Source: Lachnospira eligens (GTDB lineage Bacteria > Bacillota > Clostridia > Lachnospirales > Lachnospiraceae). Taken from it: a DNA stretch of 64,000 nucleotides. Under the pieces are notes generated by a model that saw only the letters and a program-made list of their open reading frames with translations, was not told where the DNA came from and did not search any database. Below, piece by piece: positions 26,598 through 35,720 of this stretch. Position 1 is the stretch's first letter. Each line of letters begins with the position of its first letter. The stretch is taken from NCBI RefSeq assembly GCF_009680455.1, contig NZ_WKRD01000003.1:248001-312000 (forward strand). Direction: 5' to 3'. A program made the position numbers and the translations under genes.

Positions 26598-28070
26598 ATG
26601 TATCAGAAAAGCAGAAGATTTCAGACAAAAATAATTACATATGCAGTTCTGGTTATATTCAGTCTTCTTGTCATAGGGGTGTTTGTATACAGCTATGTAT
26701 CTAAATATCAGGAAAATAAGCTGGATATTAAATCACGTTATACATTTTCAATAAGAATTGATGATCAGTGGAATGTTGTATCTGATGATTATGTATCTGA
26801 TTATGATAATGATAATGTGTCTAATTTTACTAATCCGGATATGGTGGGGCTTGGAACTAAATGGCTCGAAAAATATATCTCACAGTACAGACAGAAATAT
26901 GTTCCATATTCAAAGTATATTGTAAAATCAGGTATTGATTCAGTAAGCGTGCTTGACCTTTCAAGCAATACTGTTCTGCTGTCCTTCTGGGTTATTCCGC
27001 AGAATCTTAATTCGGATTATTTTTCTTCATGGGAAGGTATTCAGGATGACGGAAGAATAAAATGTGAGTGGGTGGTTTCATTTTATCTTGATAACAACTA
27101 TGATAATACTGCGAAGCTTTATGTTACTTCAGTCATGAGTTCAGAAGACTATGGACTGAAACAGTATTATGCACAGCAGGGAATTGATTCAGGCGGAGAT
27201 ACAGAGATTACAAGTAATTCTAACAAGGATCAGCTTGCTAATTATTCAATAAAGGATAATTCACTTCTTGTCACTTATGATAGAGAAAAATATATTTCGG
27301 TTCCTGTATCTTATTCTTATCTGTTGTATGAGCCTAACAGTTCAACAACACTTAAAGAAGGCAGTTATATGATAACTACTGAAAAAACTGCTTTTGTGTA
27401 TGGAGGAAAGACAGCTAATAACACTAAAATTCCGGTTACTGTTGTTTATTCGGATGATAAAGGCGAAAACTGGACAACATGTGAACTTGATAAGATATAT
27501 ACGGCTGATTATTATTATGTAAAATTCTTTGATTCTGACAATGGGGTGATTGTTTGCGGATATGCAAAGAGTAATGATACTAATGAATCATCAAGGATAT
27601 ACAGCACAAGTAATGGTGGGGAAAGCTGGGACATAGTTGGAAGCGGACCTGCTACTAATATAATTAAGGGTGTTGTTTATGTGTCATCTGATGTCGGCTT
27701 TTTCTGTTATGATTATGTTGAAGGTATGGATAGTAATCTTTATAAGACAGATGATGGTGGTAAAACATTTGCAAAGGTAATGCTTGAGGAGCAGGAACTT
27801 GACAGTTCAGCTGCAAATCCACAGGGGCAGGAGACTGAAACTAAAACTGATTCCGGAAAAAACGGTGCAGATTCTTCAGAACAGTTAAGATGGGGCGATG
27901 TATATAAGGAAGCTCTTACACCGGTTGTTGATTCTACCGGAATTATAACAATATATCTTACTCAGGGCAAAAATGCTGTTTACAATGATGGAAAAACAGC
28001 GGCAAAATATCAGTCATCTGATAAAGGAAGTACGTGGAAATATATTGGTCAGGTTGAGATAAAAGATTAA
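26598..28070 (+). CDS. Membrane-anchored Asp-box (BNR-like) beta-propeller protein
   Basis: 490 residues: an N-terminal membrane anchor (about 10-32), then an outside domain of about 240 residues of no recognised family. Four Asp-box motifs follow: YSDDKGENWTT (about 285), YSTSNGGESWDI (about 336), YKTDDGGKTFAKV (about 387) and YQSSDKGSTWKYI (about 475). Asp-boxes mark propeller blades found in sialidases, photosystem assembly factors and many non-enzymes; no sialidase arginine triad can be assigned. It closes the operon with the degenerate ABC pair and is followed by a strong terminator. Confidence 0.83.
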   Translation: MYQKSRRFQTKIITYAVLVIFSLLVIGVFVYSYVSKYQENKLDIKSRYTFSIRIDDQWNVVSDDYVSDYDNDNVSNFTNPDMVGLGTKWLEKYISQYRQKYVPYSKYIVKSGIDSVSVLDLSSNTVLLSFWVIPQNLNSDYFSSWEGIQDDGRIKCEWVVSFYLDNNYDNTAKLYVTSVMSSEDYGLKQYYAQQGIDSGGDTEITSNSNKDQLANYSIKDNSLLVTYDREKYISVPVSYSYLLYEPNSSTTLKEGSYMITTEKTAFVYGGKTANNTKIPVTVVYSDDKGENWTTCELDKIYTADYYYVKFFDSDNGVIVCGYAKSNDTNESSRIYSTSNGGESWDIVGSGPATNIIKGVVYVSSDVGFFCYDYVEGMDSNLYKTDDGGKTFAKVMLEEQELDSSAANPQGQETETKTDSGKNGADSSEQLRWGDVYKEALTPVVDSTGIITIYLTQGKNAVYNDGKTAAKYQSSDKGSTWKYIGQVEIKD

Positions 28071-28107
28071 ATGCTTATTAAAGTGTAAAAAGTATTTGAA
28101 TAATATA

Positions 28108-28165
28108 AACATGCATGGTATTATAATTATAGCAAAAGGAATTATAATACCACGCATGTTTTTTT
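28108..28165 (+). terminator. Strong terminator after the ABC/Asp-box operon
   Basis: A 21-bp near-perfect stem (arms 28108-28128 and 28140-28160, one mismatch) with an 11-base loop and a run of seven Ts. Confidence 0.92.
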
Positions 28166-28228
28166 GATATATGCATTTTCTTATGGACGCTGGACGTGAA
28201 TGAGGATTATTCATAAGGAGATTGTAAT

Positions 28229-29950
28229 ATGAAAAGCAGACATGGAAAGAAAAAGCGCCTGACAGCAGCAGCTGTACTATTAGGTATACTGGTTATTGGC
28301 TGGGCGGTGATATCATATGCAGCGGAAGACGAGTATAAGGTTCATCATAATATTACTATTGATCTTGGTGGAGGAACATGTGATAAGATATATTATCAGT
28401 CACAGATTGATAATGGAGATAATGCGGGACAATGGAATGATGATCTGAGAATTGGGGAATATCTTGCTGACCGTTATGGAGAATACCATACTATTATTGA
28501 TTATAAGGCATCTGTGCCCAAAGCAGATGCGGTAACATCTAATTATTATGACTGTGTAGGAGTTACACCATATGTAAGAATTGGTGCGGTAAGCAGGGAT
28601 GGATATATTCTGAAAGGCTGGGAAGTTTCAGGAGACAAAGGATGGCATACTGATTATGGAAAGAATGGCATTCGGGTTGAAATAGGGGCTTATACGGAAG
28701 AAGATATTGTTATCAAAGCAATATGGGAAAGACAGACATTTACAGTTCATTATAGCGCAGGAGTTGCAGCTGACAGAGGCATTAAAGCTTATCTTCCGGA
28801 TGATGAGGATGCTTATTATGGAAGAGGGGATGAACTGACAGGTTTTACTGAGGGTGCATCTGCTGATAATGGACTTATATTTACCGGATGGTCCTTTGAC
28901 AGATATGGTGACTCTGGCATATTAGAACCGGAAGATCTGAGTGATTATAACAAAGATGTGACTGTCTATGCTATATGGGATTATATAATTACATTTGATA
29001 ATAACACAGACGCAGAGGTTACCGGTTATATGGAGAATATTACATCAAAGCTTGGCAGCAGAATCAGACTTAAAGGAAGCAGTCTGTCAAGAAAAGGGTA
29101 TTATTTGTCTGGCTGGAATACGAAAAGTGATGATACAGGAAAGTTTTATTCAACTATGTCTGTTGTTGACCTGACGCCTGATGATAGCGGAAAGGCTGTT
29201 CTGTATGCGATATGGCAGCCGATTTTTTATGAAGTACATCTGTATTGCAATAAGCCGGAAGAATCAAGTGAGATGATGAAGATTATTGATAATTCAGACT
29301 GGGACTGGTATGAGGATGAAGGTTATTACAGCAGATTCTATACATATGATGAAGAAGATGAGCTTCCGTGTGTATCGCAGCTATATAGTCTTACCGGTTG
29401 GACAGGTTTAGGCTGGGAAACAGAAGACGGCACATATGTTGAAGGCGGCGTGCCTGGAAAGCTTAATCTGGCTGATAAGCTTGGGGCAGTTGTTGATATG
29501 TCAGCTGTGTGGAAAGAGAATATATACAATATTAATATTGATTCTAATGGTGGATATGATGCCGGTTCTACAATTATCACAGGATATGAGAAAGAGAATG
29601 AACTTCCGGATCCGCCACTAAGACCTGGATATGATTTTGATTCATGGAACACTGAAGAAGATGGAAAAGGTACAAAGTACGAAAATAAGGATGTAGTTTC
29701 GAAGCTTGTTGAAGATGATGGCGGTAATATGACAATATATGCTCAATGGAAGAAGAAGAAAAAGTTGTGTCTTAAAGTTTCTTCTAATTCATATCTTAAA
29801 TCATTGATTAATCCCGCAGCAGAAGCTCTTGCAAAGAACTGGTTTGGAAAGAATAATAATACATTGGTGGAAAATATGATGAATAAGTCTGATAAAGAGT
29901 GTATTCAGGTGTGGTCAGTAAGCAGAGAAGGAATCTCAAGAACGAGATGA
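28229..29950 (+). CDS. Secreted protein with Flg_new (InlB B-type) repeats
   Basis: 573 residues with an N-terminal signal or anchor (about 10-31, ending near SYAAED). The body holds several repeats of the Listeria-Bacteroides (Flg_new / InlB B-repeat) type, recognised by W-containing ends such as VTVYAIWDYIITFDNN, AVLYAIWQP and MTIYAQWKKK, and by GYDFDSWNTEEDGKGTKY. Such beta-grasp repeats are adhesion or spacer modules. The last 60 residues are basic and unlike a sortase signal (no LPxTG), so attachment is unclear. The gene is flanked by terminators on both sides. Confidence 0.85.
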   Translation: MKSRHGKKKRLTAAAVLLGILVIGWAVISYAAEDEYKVHHNITIDLGGGTCDKIYYQSQIDNGDNAGQWNDDLRIGEYLADRYGEYHTIIDYKASVPKADAVTSNYYDCVGVTPYVRIGAVSRDGYILKGWEVSGDKGWHTDYGKNGIRVEIGAYTEEDIVIKAIWERQTFTVHYSAGVAADRGIKAYLPDDEDAYYGRGDELTGFTEGASADNGLIFTGWSFDRYGDSGILEPEDLSDYNKDVTVYAIWDYIITFDNNTDAEVTGYMENITSKLGSRIRLKGSSLSRKGYYLSGWNTKSDDTGKFYSTMSVVDLTPDDSGKAVLYAIWQPIFYEVHLYCNKPEESSEMMKIIDNSDWDWYEDEGYYSRFYTYDEEDELPCVSQLYSLTGWTGLGWETEDGTYVEGGVPGKLNLADKLGAVVDMSAVWKENIYNINIDSNGGYDAGSTIITGYEKENELPDPPLRPGYDFDSWNTEEDGKGTKYENKDVVSKLVEDDGGNMTIYAQWKKKKKLCLKVSSNSYLKSLINPAAEALAKNWFGKNNNTLVENMMNKSDKECIQVWSVSREGISRTR

Positions 29951-29971
29951 TATAACAGAAGATTATAGATG

Positions 29972-29999
29972 ACAGCCTCCTGTTTTGGGGGCTGTTTTT
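29972..29999 (+). terminator. Terminator after the Flg_new protein
   Basis: Stem ACAGCCTCC / GGGGGCTGT (one G.T pair), 6-base loop, five Ts. Confidence 0.88.
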
Positions 30000-30039
30000 A
30001 AGGTATGTATTTTTATGCAATATATAGATAAATATTTGC

Positions 30040-30113
30040 TTGAAAATTACATTTAATTATGGTAACATATTGTAAAGTTTGAGAGAAAAAAGGCATTTTT
30101 GTGTCTTTTTTTT
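30040..30113 (+). promoter_or_regulatory. Possible promoter and weak attenuator ahead of carA
   Basis: TTGAAA and TAACAT lie 17 bases apart (30040-30068). Downstream, AAAAAGGCA / TGTCTTTTT (30086/30101) forms a weak hairpin running into nine Ts. A promoter followed by a T-run hairpin before a pyrimidine operon hints at attenuation, but the stem is AT-rich and no PyrR-binding consensus could be identified. Confidence 0.3.
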
Positions 30114-30186
30114 TGCGCAAAAGTCATTTTAGCGCCTCTTGGCATATGATTAAATTAAATAAACGAAAGGAATTAAGGTGGCATTC

Positions 30187-31260
30187 ATGAAAGCATTTTT
30201 GATACTTGAAGATGGAACGGTCTTTGAAGGAACCAGCATAGGTTCGACCCGTGAAGTTATTAGTGAGATTGTCTTTAACACATCTATGACAGGATATCTG
30301 GAGGTGCTGACTGATCCTTCATACGCAGGACAGGCAGTAACAATGACATATCCTCTTATCGGTAATTACGGAGTGTGCTATAAGGATATGGAATCCCAGA
30401 AAGCATGGCCAGATGGATATATTGTACGTGAGCTTTCCAGAATGGCAAGCAACTTCAGAAATGAAGATCCTATCCAGAAATTCCTTCTTGATAATGATAT
30501 CCCAGGTATTTGTGGGATTGACACAAGAGCCCTTACTAAGATATTAAGAGAAAAGGGTACTATGAACGGTATGATTACAACTAATGAGAATTATAATCTT
30601 GATGAGGTACTTCCTAAGATTAAGGAGTACAGTGTTAAGGGCGTTGTAAGAAAGGTTACATGTTCAGAAAAGTATGTTCTTTCAGGAAAAGGACCTAAGG
30701 TTGCTCTTATGGACTTTGGTGCAAAGAAGAATATTGCAAGATCACTTAATAACAGAGGCTGTGAAGTTACAGTATATCCTGCATATACTAAGGCAGAAGA
30801 GATTCTTGAATCTAATCCTGATGGAATTATGTTATCTAACGGTCCTGGAGATCCTAAGGAATGTGTAGAGATAATTGAAGAGATTAAGAAGCTGTATAAC
30901 AGCAATGTACCAATATTTGCAATCTGTCTTGGACATCAGCTTATGGCACTTGCTACAGGAGCTGATACTCACAGACTTAAGTACGGACACAGGGGTGCTA
31001 ACCATCCTGTTAAGGATTTAAAGACTGGCAAATGTTATATATCATCACAGAACCATGGTTATGTTGTAGATGAAAGCACATTAGACAGTAAGGTTGCAGT
31101 ACCTGCATTTGAGAATGTTAATGATAAGACTAATGAGGGACTTGAATATGTTGGTAAGAATATATTCACAGTACAGTTCCATCCAGAAGCCTGCGCAGGT
31201 CCACAGGATACAGCGTACCTGTTTGACAGATTTATGGATATGATGAAGAAGGAGGACTAA
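30187..31260 (+). CDS. carA: Carbamoyl-phosphate synthase small subunit
   Basis: Glutaminase subunit that feeds ammonia to CarB for arginine and pyrimidine synthesis. The N-terminal CarA domain (FLILEDGTVFEGTSIGS ... FNTSMTGYLEVLTDPSY) is followed by a class I glutamine amidotransferase with nucleophile Cys near residue 247 in AICLGHQL and the His/Glu of FHPEACAG. A GTG at 30178 is in frame, but AAGGTGG fits the ATG at 30187. carB starts four bases after the stop. Confidence 0.97.
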   Translation: MKAFLILEDGTVFEGTSIGSTREVISEIVFNTSMTGYLEVLTDPSYAGQAVTMTYPLIGNYGVCYKDMESQKAWPDGYIVRELSRMASNFRNEDPIQKFLLDNDIPGICGIDTRALTKILREKGTMNGMITTNENYNLDEVLPKIKEYSVKGVVRKVTCSEKYVLSGKGPKVALMDFGAKKNIARSLNNRGCEVTVYPAYTKAEEILESNPDGIMLSNGPGDPKECVEIIEEIKKLYNSNVPIFAICLGHQLMALATGADTHRLKYGHRGANHPVKDLKTGKCYISSQNHGYVVDESTLDSKVAVPAFENVNDKTNEGLEYVGKNIFTVQFHPEACAGPQDTAYLFDRFMDMMKKED

Positions 31261-31264
31261 GAAC

Positions 31265-34200
31265 ATGCCAAAGATTGAGAGTATTAAGAAAGTATTAGTT
31301 ATAGGTTCTGGTCCAATCGTTATTGGTCAGGCAGCAGAATTTGACTATGCCGGAACACAGGCATGCCGTTCTCTTAAAGAGGAAGGAATTGAGGTAGTAC
31401 TGGTTAACTCGAACCCTGCTACTATCATGACAGATAAAGATATTGCTGATGAGGTATATATTGAGCCTCTTACAGTTGAAGCATTAAAGCAGATTATCTT
31501 AAAGGAAAAGCCAGACAGCATCTTACCTACACTTGGTGGACAGGCTGGACTTAACCTTGCAATGGAAATCGCAGAGACAGGCTTCCTTGAGGAGCATAAT
31601 GTAAAGCTTATCGGTACAACTGCACTTACAATCAAGAAGGCAGAAGACCGCCTTATGTTCAAGGAAACTATGGAAAAGATTGGTGAGCCATGTGCACCAT
31701 CACTTGTTGTTAACAACGTTGAGGATGGCGAAGCATTTGCCGCTAAGATTGGTTATCCGGTAGTTCTGCGTCCAGCTTACACACTTGGTGGAAGCGGCGG
31801 TGGTATCGCTAACAATGTGCAGGAATTAAGAGAAATTCTTGAGAATGGATTAAGACTTTCAAGAGTTGGCGAAGTTTTAGTTGAGCGTTGTATCGCCGGT
31901 TGGAAAGAAATTGAATACGAAGTAATGCGTGACAGCAACGGAACATGTATTACTATCTGTAACATGGAGAATATCGACCCAGTTGGTGTTCATACAGGTG
32001 ACAGTATTGTAGTAGCTCCTTCACAGACACTTTCTGATAAGGAATACCAGATGTTAAGAACATCTGCATTAAGAATTATTGATGAATTAGGCATTACAGG
32101 TGGATGTAATGTACAGTATGCACTTCATCCAGACAGCTTTGAGTACTGCGTAATTGAGGTTAACCCTCGTGTAAGCCGTTCATCAGCATTAGCTTCTAAG
32201 GCTACAGGTTATCCTATTGCTAAGGTTGCAGCTAAGATTGCACTTGGTTATACACTTGATGAGATTAAGAATGCAGTTACAGGAAAGACATATGCAAGTT
32301 TCGAGCCAGCACTAGATTACTGCGTAGTTAAGATTCCTAGACTTCCATTTGATAAGTTTATCTCAGCTAAGAGAACACTTACAACACAGATGAAGGCTAC
32401 AGGTGAGGTTATGAGTATTTCTGATAACTTCGAGGGTGGTCTTATGAAGGCTATACGTTCTCTTGAACAGCATGTTGACAGCCTTATGTCATATGACTTT
32501 ACAGGACTTACAGATGAAGAGCTTCTTGAAGAGCTTGCAATTGTAGATGATAGAAGAATCTGGAAGATAGCTGAAGGTTTAAGAAGACACATTTCTGCAG
32601 CCAAGATGCATGATATTACTAAGATAGACTTATGGTTTATTGATAAGCTCCAGATTATTGTTGATATGGAGAATGCTCTTAAGAGAGGACCTCTTACAGA
32701 GAGCCTTTTAAGAGAAGCTAAGAGAATTGAATTCCCTGACAATGTTATCGGCGATTTAACAGGTCACACAGAAAGAGAAATCAAGGAATTAAGAGACAAG
32801 TATAATATACATGCAGCATTTAAGATGGTTGATACATGTGCTGCAGAGTTCGCAGCTACAACACCATACTATTATTCAGTATATGGCAGTGAGAACGAAG
32901 CTGTAGAGACTAAGGATAAGAAGAAGGTTCTTGTACTTGGTTCTGGTCCAATCAGAATCGGACAGGGTATCGAGTTCGACTTCTGTTCAGTTCATTGTAC
33001 ATGGGCATTCAAAAAAGAAGGTTTCGAGACAGTTATTATAAATAATAACCCAGAGACAGTTTCTACTGACTTTGATATTGCTGATAAGCTTTACTTTGAG
33101 CCACTTACAGCAGAAGATGTTGAATCAATCGTAGATTTTGAGAAACCGGATGGTGCAGTTGTACAGTTTGGTGGACAGACAGCTATCAAGCTTACAGAAG
33201 CACTTATGAAGATGGGGGTTCCTATTCTTGGAACTAAGGCAGAAGATGTTGATGCTGCTGAGGATAGAGAACTTTTCGATGAGATTCTTGAGCAGACACA
33301 GATTCCAAGAGCTAAGGGACAGACTGTATTCACAGTTGATGAAGCTCTTAAGGCAGCCAATGAGCTTGGATATCCTGTACTTGTAAGACCTTCATATGTA
33401 CTTGGTGGACAGGGTATGCAGATTGCTGTATCTGATGAAGATGTAGTTGAATTCATGAATATCATCAACAGAATTAAGCAGGATCACCCAATCCTTGTTG
33501 ATAAGTACCTTATGGGTAAGGAAATCGAAGTTGATGCTGTATGCGATGGTCAGGATATTCTTATTCCTGGTATCATGGAGCATATTGAGAGAGCCGGTAT
33601 CCATTCAGGAGACAGTATTTCAGTATATCCAGCTAAGTCTATATCACCTAAGATTGTAGATATGATTGAAGATTATACAGGAAGACTTGCAAGAGCACTT
33701 CATGTAAAGGGTATGATTAACATTCAGTTTATCGTATATAATGACCAGGTATATGTAATTGAGGTTAACCCTCGTTCAAGCCGTACAGTACCATATATCA
33801 GTAAGGTTACAGGTATTCCTATTGTTAAGCTTGCAACACAGGTTATTATCGGTAAGACAATTAAGGAATTAGGATATGAGCCGGGACTTCAGAAGGCAGC
33901 AGATTACTATGCAATTAAGATGCCTGTATTCTCATTTGAGAAGATCAGAGGAGCTGACATCAGCCTCGGACCAGAGATGAAGTCTACAGGTGAGTGTCTT
34001 GGTATATCTAAGAGCTTTGATGAGGCACTTTATAAGGCGTTCGAGGGAGCTGGAATCAGACTTCCAAAGCATAAGCAGATTATCATGACTCTTGCAGATA
34101 AGGATAAGCAGGATGGTATTGATATTGCACAAAGATTCGAAGCATTAGGTTATAAGATATATGCTTCAAGAGGAACTGCAAAGGTTCTCAAGGAAAATGG

Positions 34201-34483
34201 AGTACATGCAATTCAGGTTAATAAGATTGGACAGGAAGCACCTACACTTCTTGACCTTATCTTAGAGCATAAGATTGACCTTGTAATTGATACACCAGAG
34301 AATGGAATTGAGAGAGCCAAGGATGGATTCCTTATCAGAAGATATGCTATCGAGACAGGAGTTCACTGCCTTACAAGTCTTGATACAGCCCATGCACTTA
34401 TATCAAGCCTTGAGCATGCATTCAATAATCAGGAATTATCTATAGTTGATATTGCCAAGATTGATAATCGTGGTAATAACTAA
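31265..34483 (+). CDS. carB: Carbamoyl-phosphate synthase large subunit
   Basis: 1072 residues, full length. Two ATP-grasp halves: the first begins IKKVLVIGSGPIVIGQAAEFDYAG, the second KKVLVLGSGPIRIGQGIEFDFC near residue 555. The C-terminal 140 residues form the MGS-like allosteric domain. It makes carbamoyl phosphate from bicarbonate, two ATP and ammonia channelled from CarA. It ends before a hairpin terminator. Confidence 0.98.
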   Translation: MPKIESIKKVLVIGSGPIVIGQAAEFDYAGTQACRSLKEEGIEVVLVNSNPATIMTDKDIADEVYIEPLTVEALKQIILKEKPDSILPTLGGQAGLNLAMEIAETGFLEEHNVKLIGTTALTIKKAEDRLMFKETMEKIGEPCAPSLVVNNVEDGEAFAAKIGYPVVLRPAYTLGGSGGGIANNVQELREILENGLRLSRVGEVLVERCIAGWKEIEYEVMRDSNGTCITICNMENIDPVGVHTGDSIVVAPSQTLSDKEYQMLRTSALRIIDELGITGGCNVQYALHPDSFEYCVIEVNPRVSRSSALASKATGYPIAKVAAKIALGYTLDEIKNAVTGKTYASFEPALDYCVVKIPRLPFDKFISAKRTLTTQMKATGEVMSISDNFEGGLMKAIRSLEQHVDSLMSYDFTGLTDEELLEELAIVDDRRIWKIAEGLRRHISAAKMHDITKIDLWFIDKLQIIVDMENALKRGPLTESLLREAKRIEFPDNVIGDLTGHTEREIKELRDKYNIHAAFKMVDTCAAEFAATTPYYYSVYGSENEAVETKDKKKVLVLGSGPIRIGQGIEFDFCSVHCTWAFKKEGFETVIINNNPETVSTDFDIADKLYFEPLTAEDVESIVDFEKPDGAVVQFGGQTAIKLTEALMKMGVPILGTKAEDVDAAEDRELFDEILEQTQIPRAKGQTVFTVDEALKAANELGYPVLVRPSYVLGGQGMQIAVSDEDVVEFMNIINRIKQDHPILVDKYLMGKEIEVDAVCDGQDILIPGIMEHIERAGIHSGDSISVYPAKSISPKIVDMIEDYTGRLARALHVKGMINIQFIVYNDQVYVIEVNPRSSRTVPYISKVTGIPIVKLATQVIIGKTIKELGYEPGLQKAADYYAIKMPVFSFEKIRGADISLGPEMKSTGECLGISKSFDEALYKAFEGAGIRLPKHKQIIMTLADKDKQDGIDIAQRFEALGYKIYASRGTAKVLKENGVHAIQVNKIGQEAPTLLDLILEHKIDLVIDTPENGIERAKDGFLIRRYAIETGVHCLTSLDTAHALISSLEHAFNNQELSIVDIAKIDNRGNN

Positions 34484-34517
34484 TCTGATAATAATTAAAT
34501 AATGTAATGAAAATAAG

Positions 34518-34557
34518 GGGTATCATATCATTTTGATATGATATCTCTTTTTTTAAA
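34518..34557 (+). terminator. Terminator after carAB
   Basis: Stem GTATCATATCA / TGATATGATAT with a 3-base loop, followed by CTC and seven Ts. Confidence 0.85.
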
Positions 34558-34701
34558 CTAATAATATAGCATGTTATTTGCATTAGTTGCAGAGTTATCT
34601 GTTATCACGCTCTTACTTTACAAAGATATTTCATCAACAGGATAAGTGAATCAAACGGGTGTATTTTAATAAAAACATAGGAAAAAGGTATGGTGTTTTT
34701 A

Positions 34702-34760
34702 TTGACAGATAAAAAGAGGATGATATAATTCTATCTGCTAAGTTAGCAGATGCTAACCTA
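34702..34760 (+). promoter_or_regulatory. Promoter with DtxR-like operator for the FeoA/GGDEF operon
   Basis: TTGACA and TATAAT spaced by 16 bases (34702-34729). Immediately downstream lies the dyad TAAGTTAGC-agat-GCTAACCTA (34739-34760), whose half-sites resemble the TTAGGTTAG-type boxes of DtxR/IdeR metal repressors. It covers about +3 to +25 of the transcript, a classic repression position. Identification of the regulator is inference. The 34558-34700 stretch before it shows nothing else. Confidence 0.6.
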
Positions 34761-34789
34761 TTGACACATTAAACAGGAGATTTTTGATT

Positions 34790-35002
34790 ATGCCACTAAA
34801 TCTTGCAGATAAAAACAAAATATATATAATTCAGAGAATTGTTGGAAATAAAGATATGGTACACAGGCTTCAAAGTCTTGGATTTGTTGTGGGTAGTAAG
34901 ATAAGTGTACTATCTGAAATCAATGGAAATTATGTAGTAGTTATTAAGGATATTAAAATAGGGCTTGCTAAGGAGTATGTTAAGCGTATTATAGTTGCCT
35001 GA
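34790..35002 (+). CDS. FeoA-domain protein
   Basis: 70-residue SH3-like FeoA protein, with VHRLQSLGFVVGSKISVL and IKIGLAKEYVKRIIV matching the family pattern (RL..LGF..G..I.V ... I.L....A..I). FeoA normally assists the ferrous iron channel FeoB or acts as a regulatory domain; no feoB is nearby. Instead two c-di-GMP genes follow, the first 16 bases downstream. AGGAG fits the ATG at 34790 better than the TTG at 34784. Expression is probably iron-repressed through the operator upstream. Confidence 0.85.
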   Translation: MPLNLADKNKIYIIQRIVGNKDMVHRLQSLGFVVGSKISVLSEINGNYVVVIKDIKIGLAKEYVKRIIVA

Positions 35003-35018
35003 TGTAAAGGAGAGAATT

Positions 35019-35720
35019 ATGTCTAATAGGAAATATATTAAAAGCTTACTCCTTGGAATGAGTGTCATGATGACTATATTGATAGCTATACAGATATATA
35101 TTACTGTTTATGTGCTAAAACATAACGAAATGCTTCCGAGGATTCTTTCGTGTACAGCACTGATTCTTGATATAATCATACTTGCTGTATTCTTTGTCAG
35201 TTCAAGGATAAACGCAGATGTTGACAGTATGGCTTATACAGATGTAACAGGGATTAATAACAAGCTGGCATACCAGAATCATATAAACAGACTTAATAAT
35301 GCAGATGATACTTTTTTAGTGGGAGTTATAATGCTTGATCTTAATAATCTGAAAAGAGTTAATGATACTCTTGGACACGAGATGGGGGACAGATATATTG
35401 AGAGCTTTTCAGCTATACTTGCAGGCATGCAGAATGAACGTATTAGTGCGTACCGTATAGGTGGTGATGAATTCTGCGTTATTCTGGAGAAGACAAATGC
35501 AGTAGAGATACACCAGATTCTGGATAGTCTTGAAAGAAAAATAAATGTTTACAATGAAAAAAACAATATTAAGATTTCATATGCCAAGGGATGTGAAATA
35601 AGCACAAGAGAGCATTATTATCTTATGGAAGAGCTTACTAAGCGTGCAGACAGCCGCATGTACGAAAACAAGCGGTTAATGAAGGGAAAAAGATTGGATG
35701 GCAGAAGGTTAAACGTATGA
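35019..35720 (+). CDS. Diguanylate cyclase (GGDEF) with membrane anchor
   Basis: Predicted to make c-di-GMP from two GTP. Two membrane segments (about 9-30 and 38-60) are followed directly by a GGDEF domain with the intact motif RIGGDEF and the upstream MLDLNNLKRVNDTLGHEMGD signature. No RxxD inhibitory site is visible five residues ahead of the motif, so product inhibition may be absent. 233 residues; AAGGAG selects the ATG at 35019. The stop overlaps the next start (ATGA), coupling synthesis with a degrading enzyme. Confidence 0.92.
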   Translation: MSNRKYIKSLLLGMSVMMTILIAIQIYITVYVLKHNEMLPRILSCTALILDIIILAVFFVSSRINADVDSMAYTDVTGINNKLAYQNHINRLNNADDTFLVGVIMLDLNNLKRVNDTLGHEMGDRYIESFSAILAGMQNERISAYRIGGDEFCVILEKTNAVEIHQILDSLERKINVYNEKNNIKISYAKGCEISTREHYYLMEELTKRADSRMYENKRLMKGKRLDGRRLNV

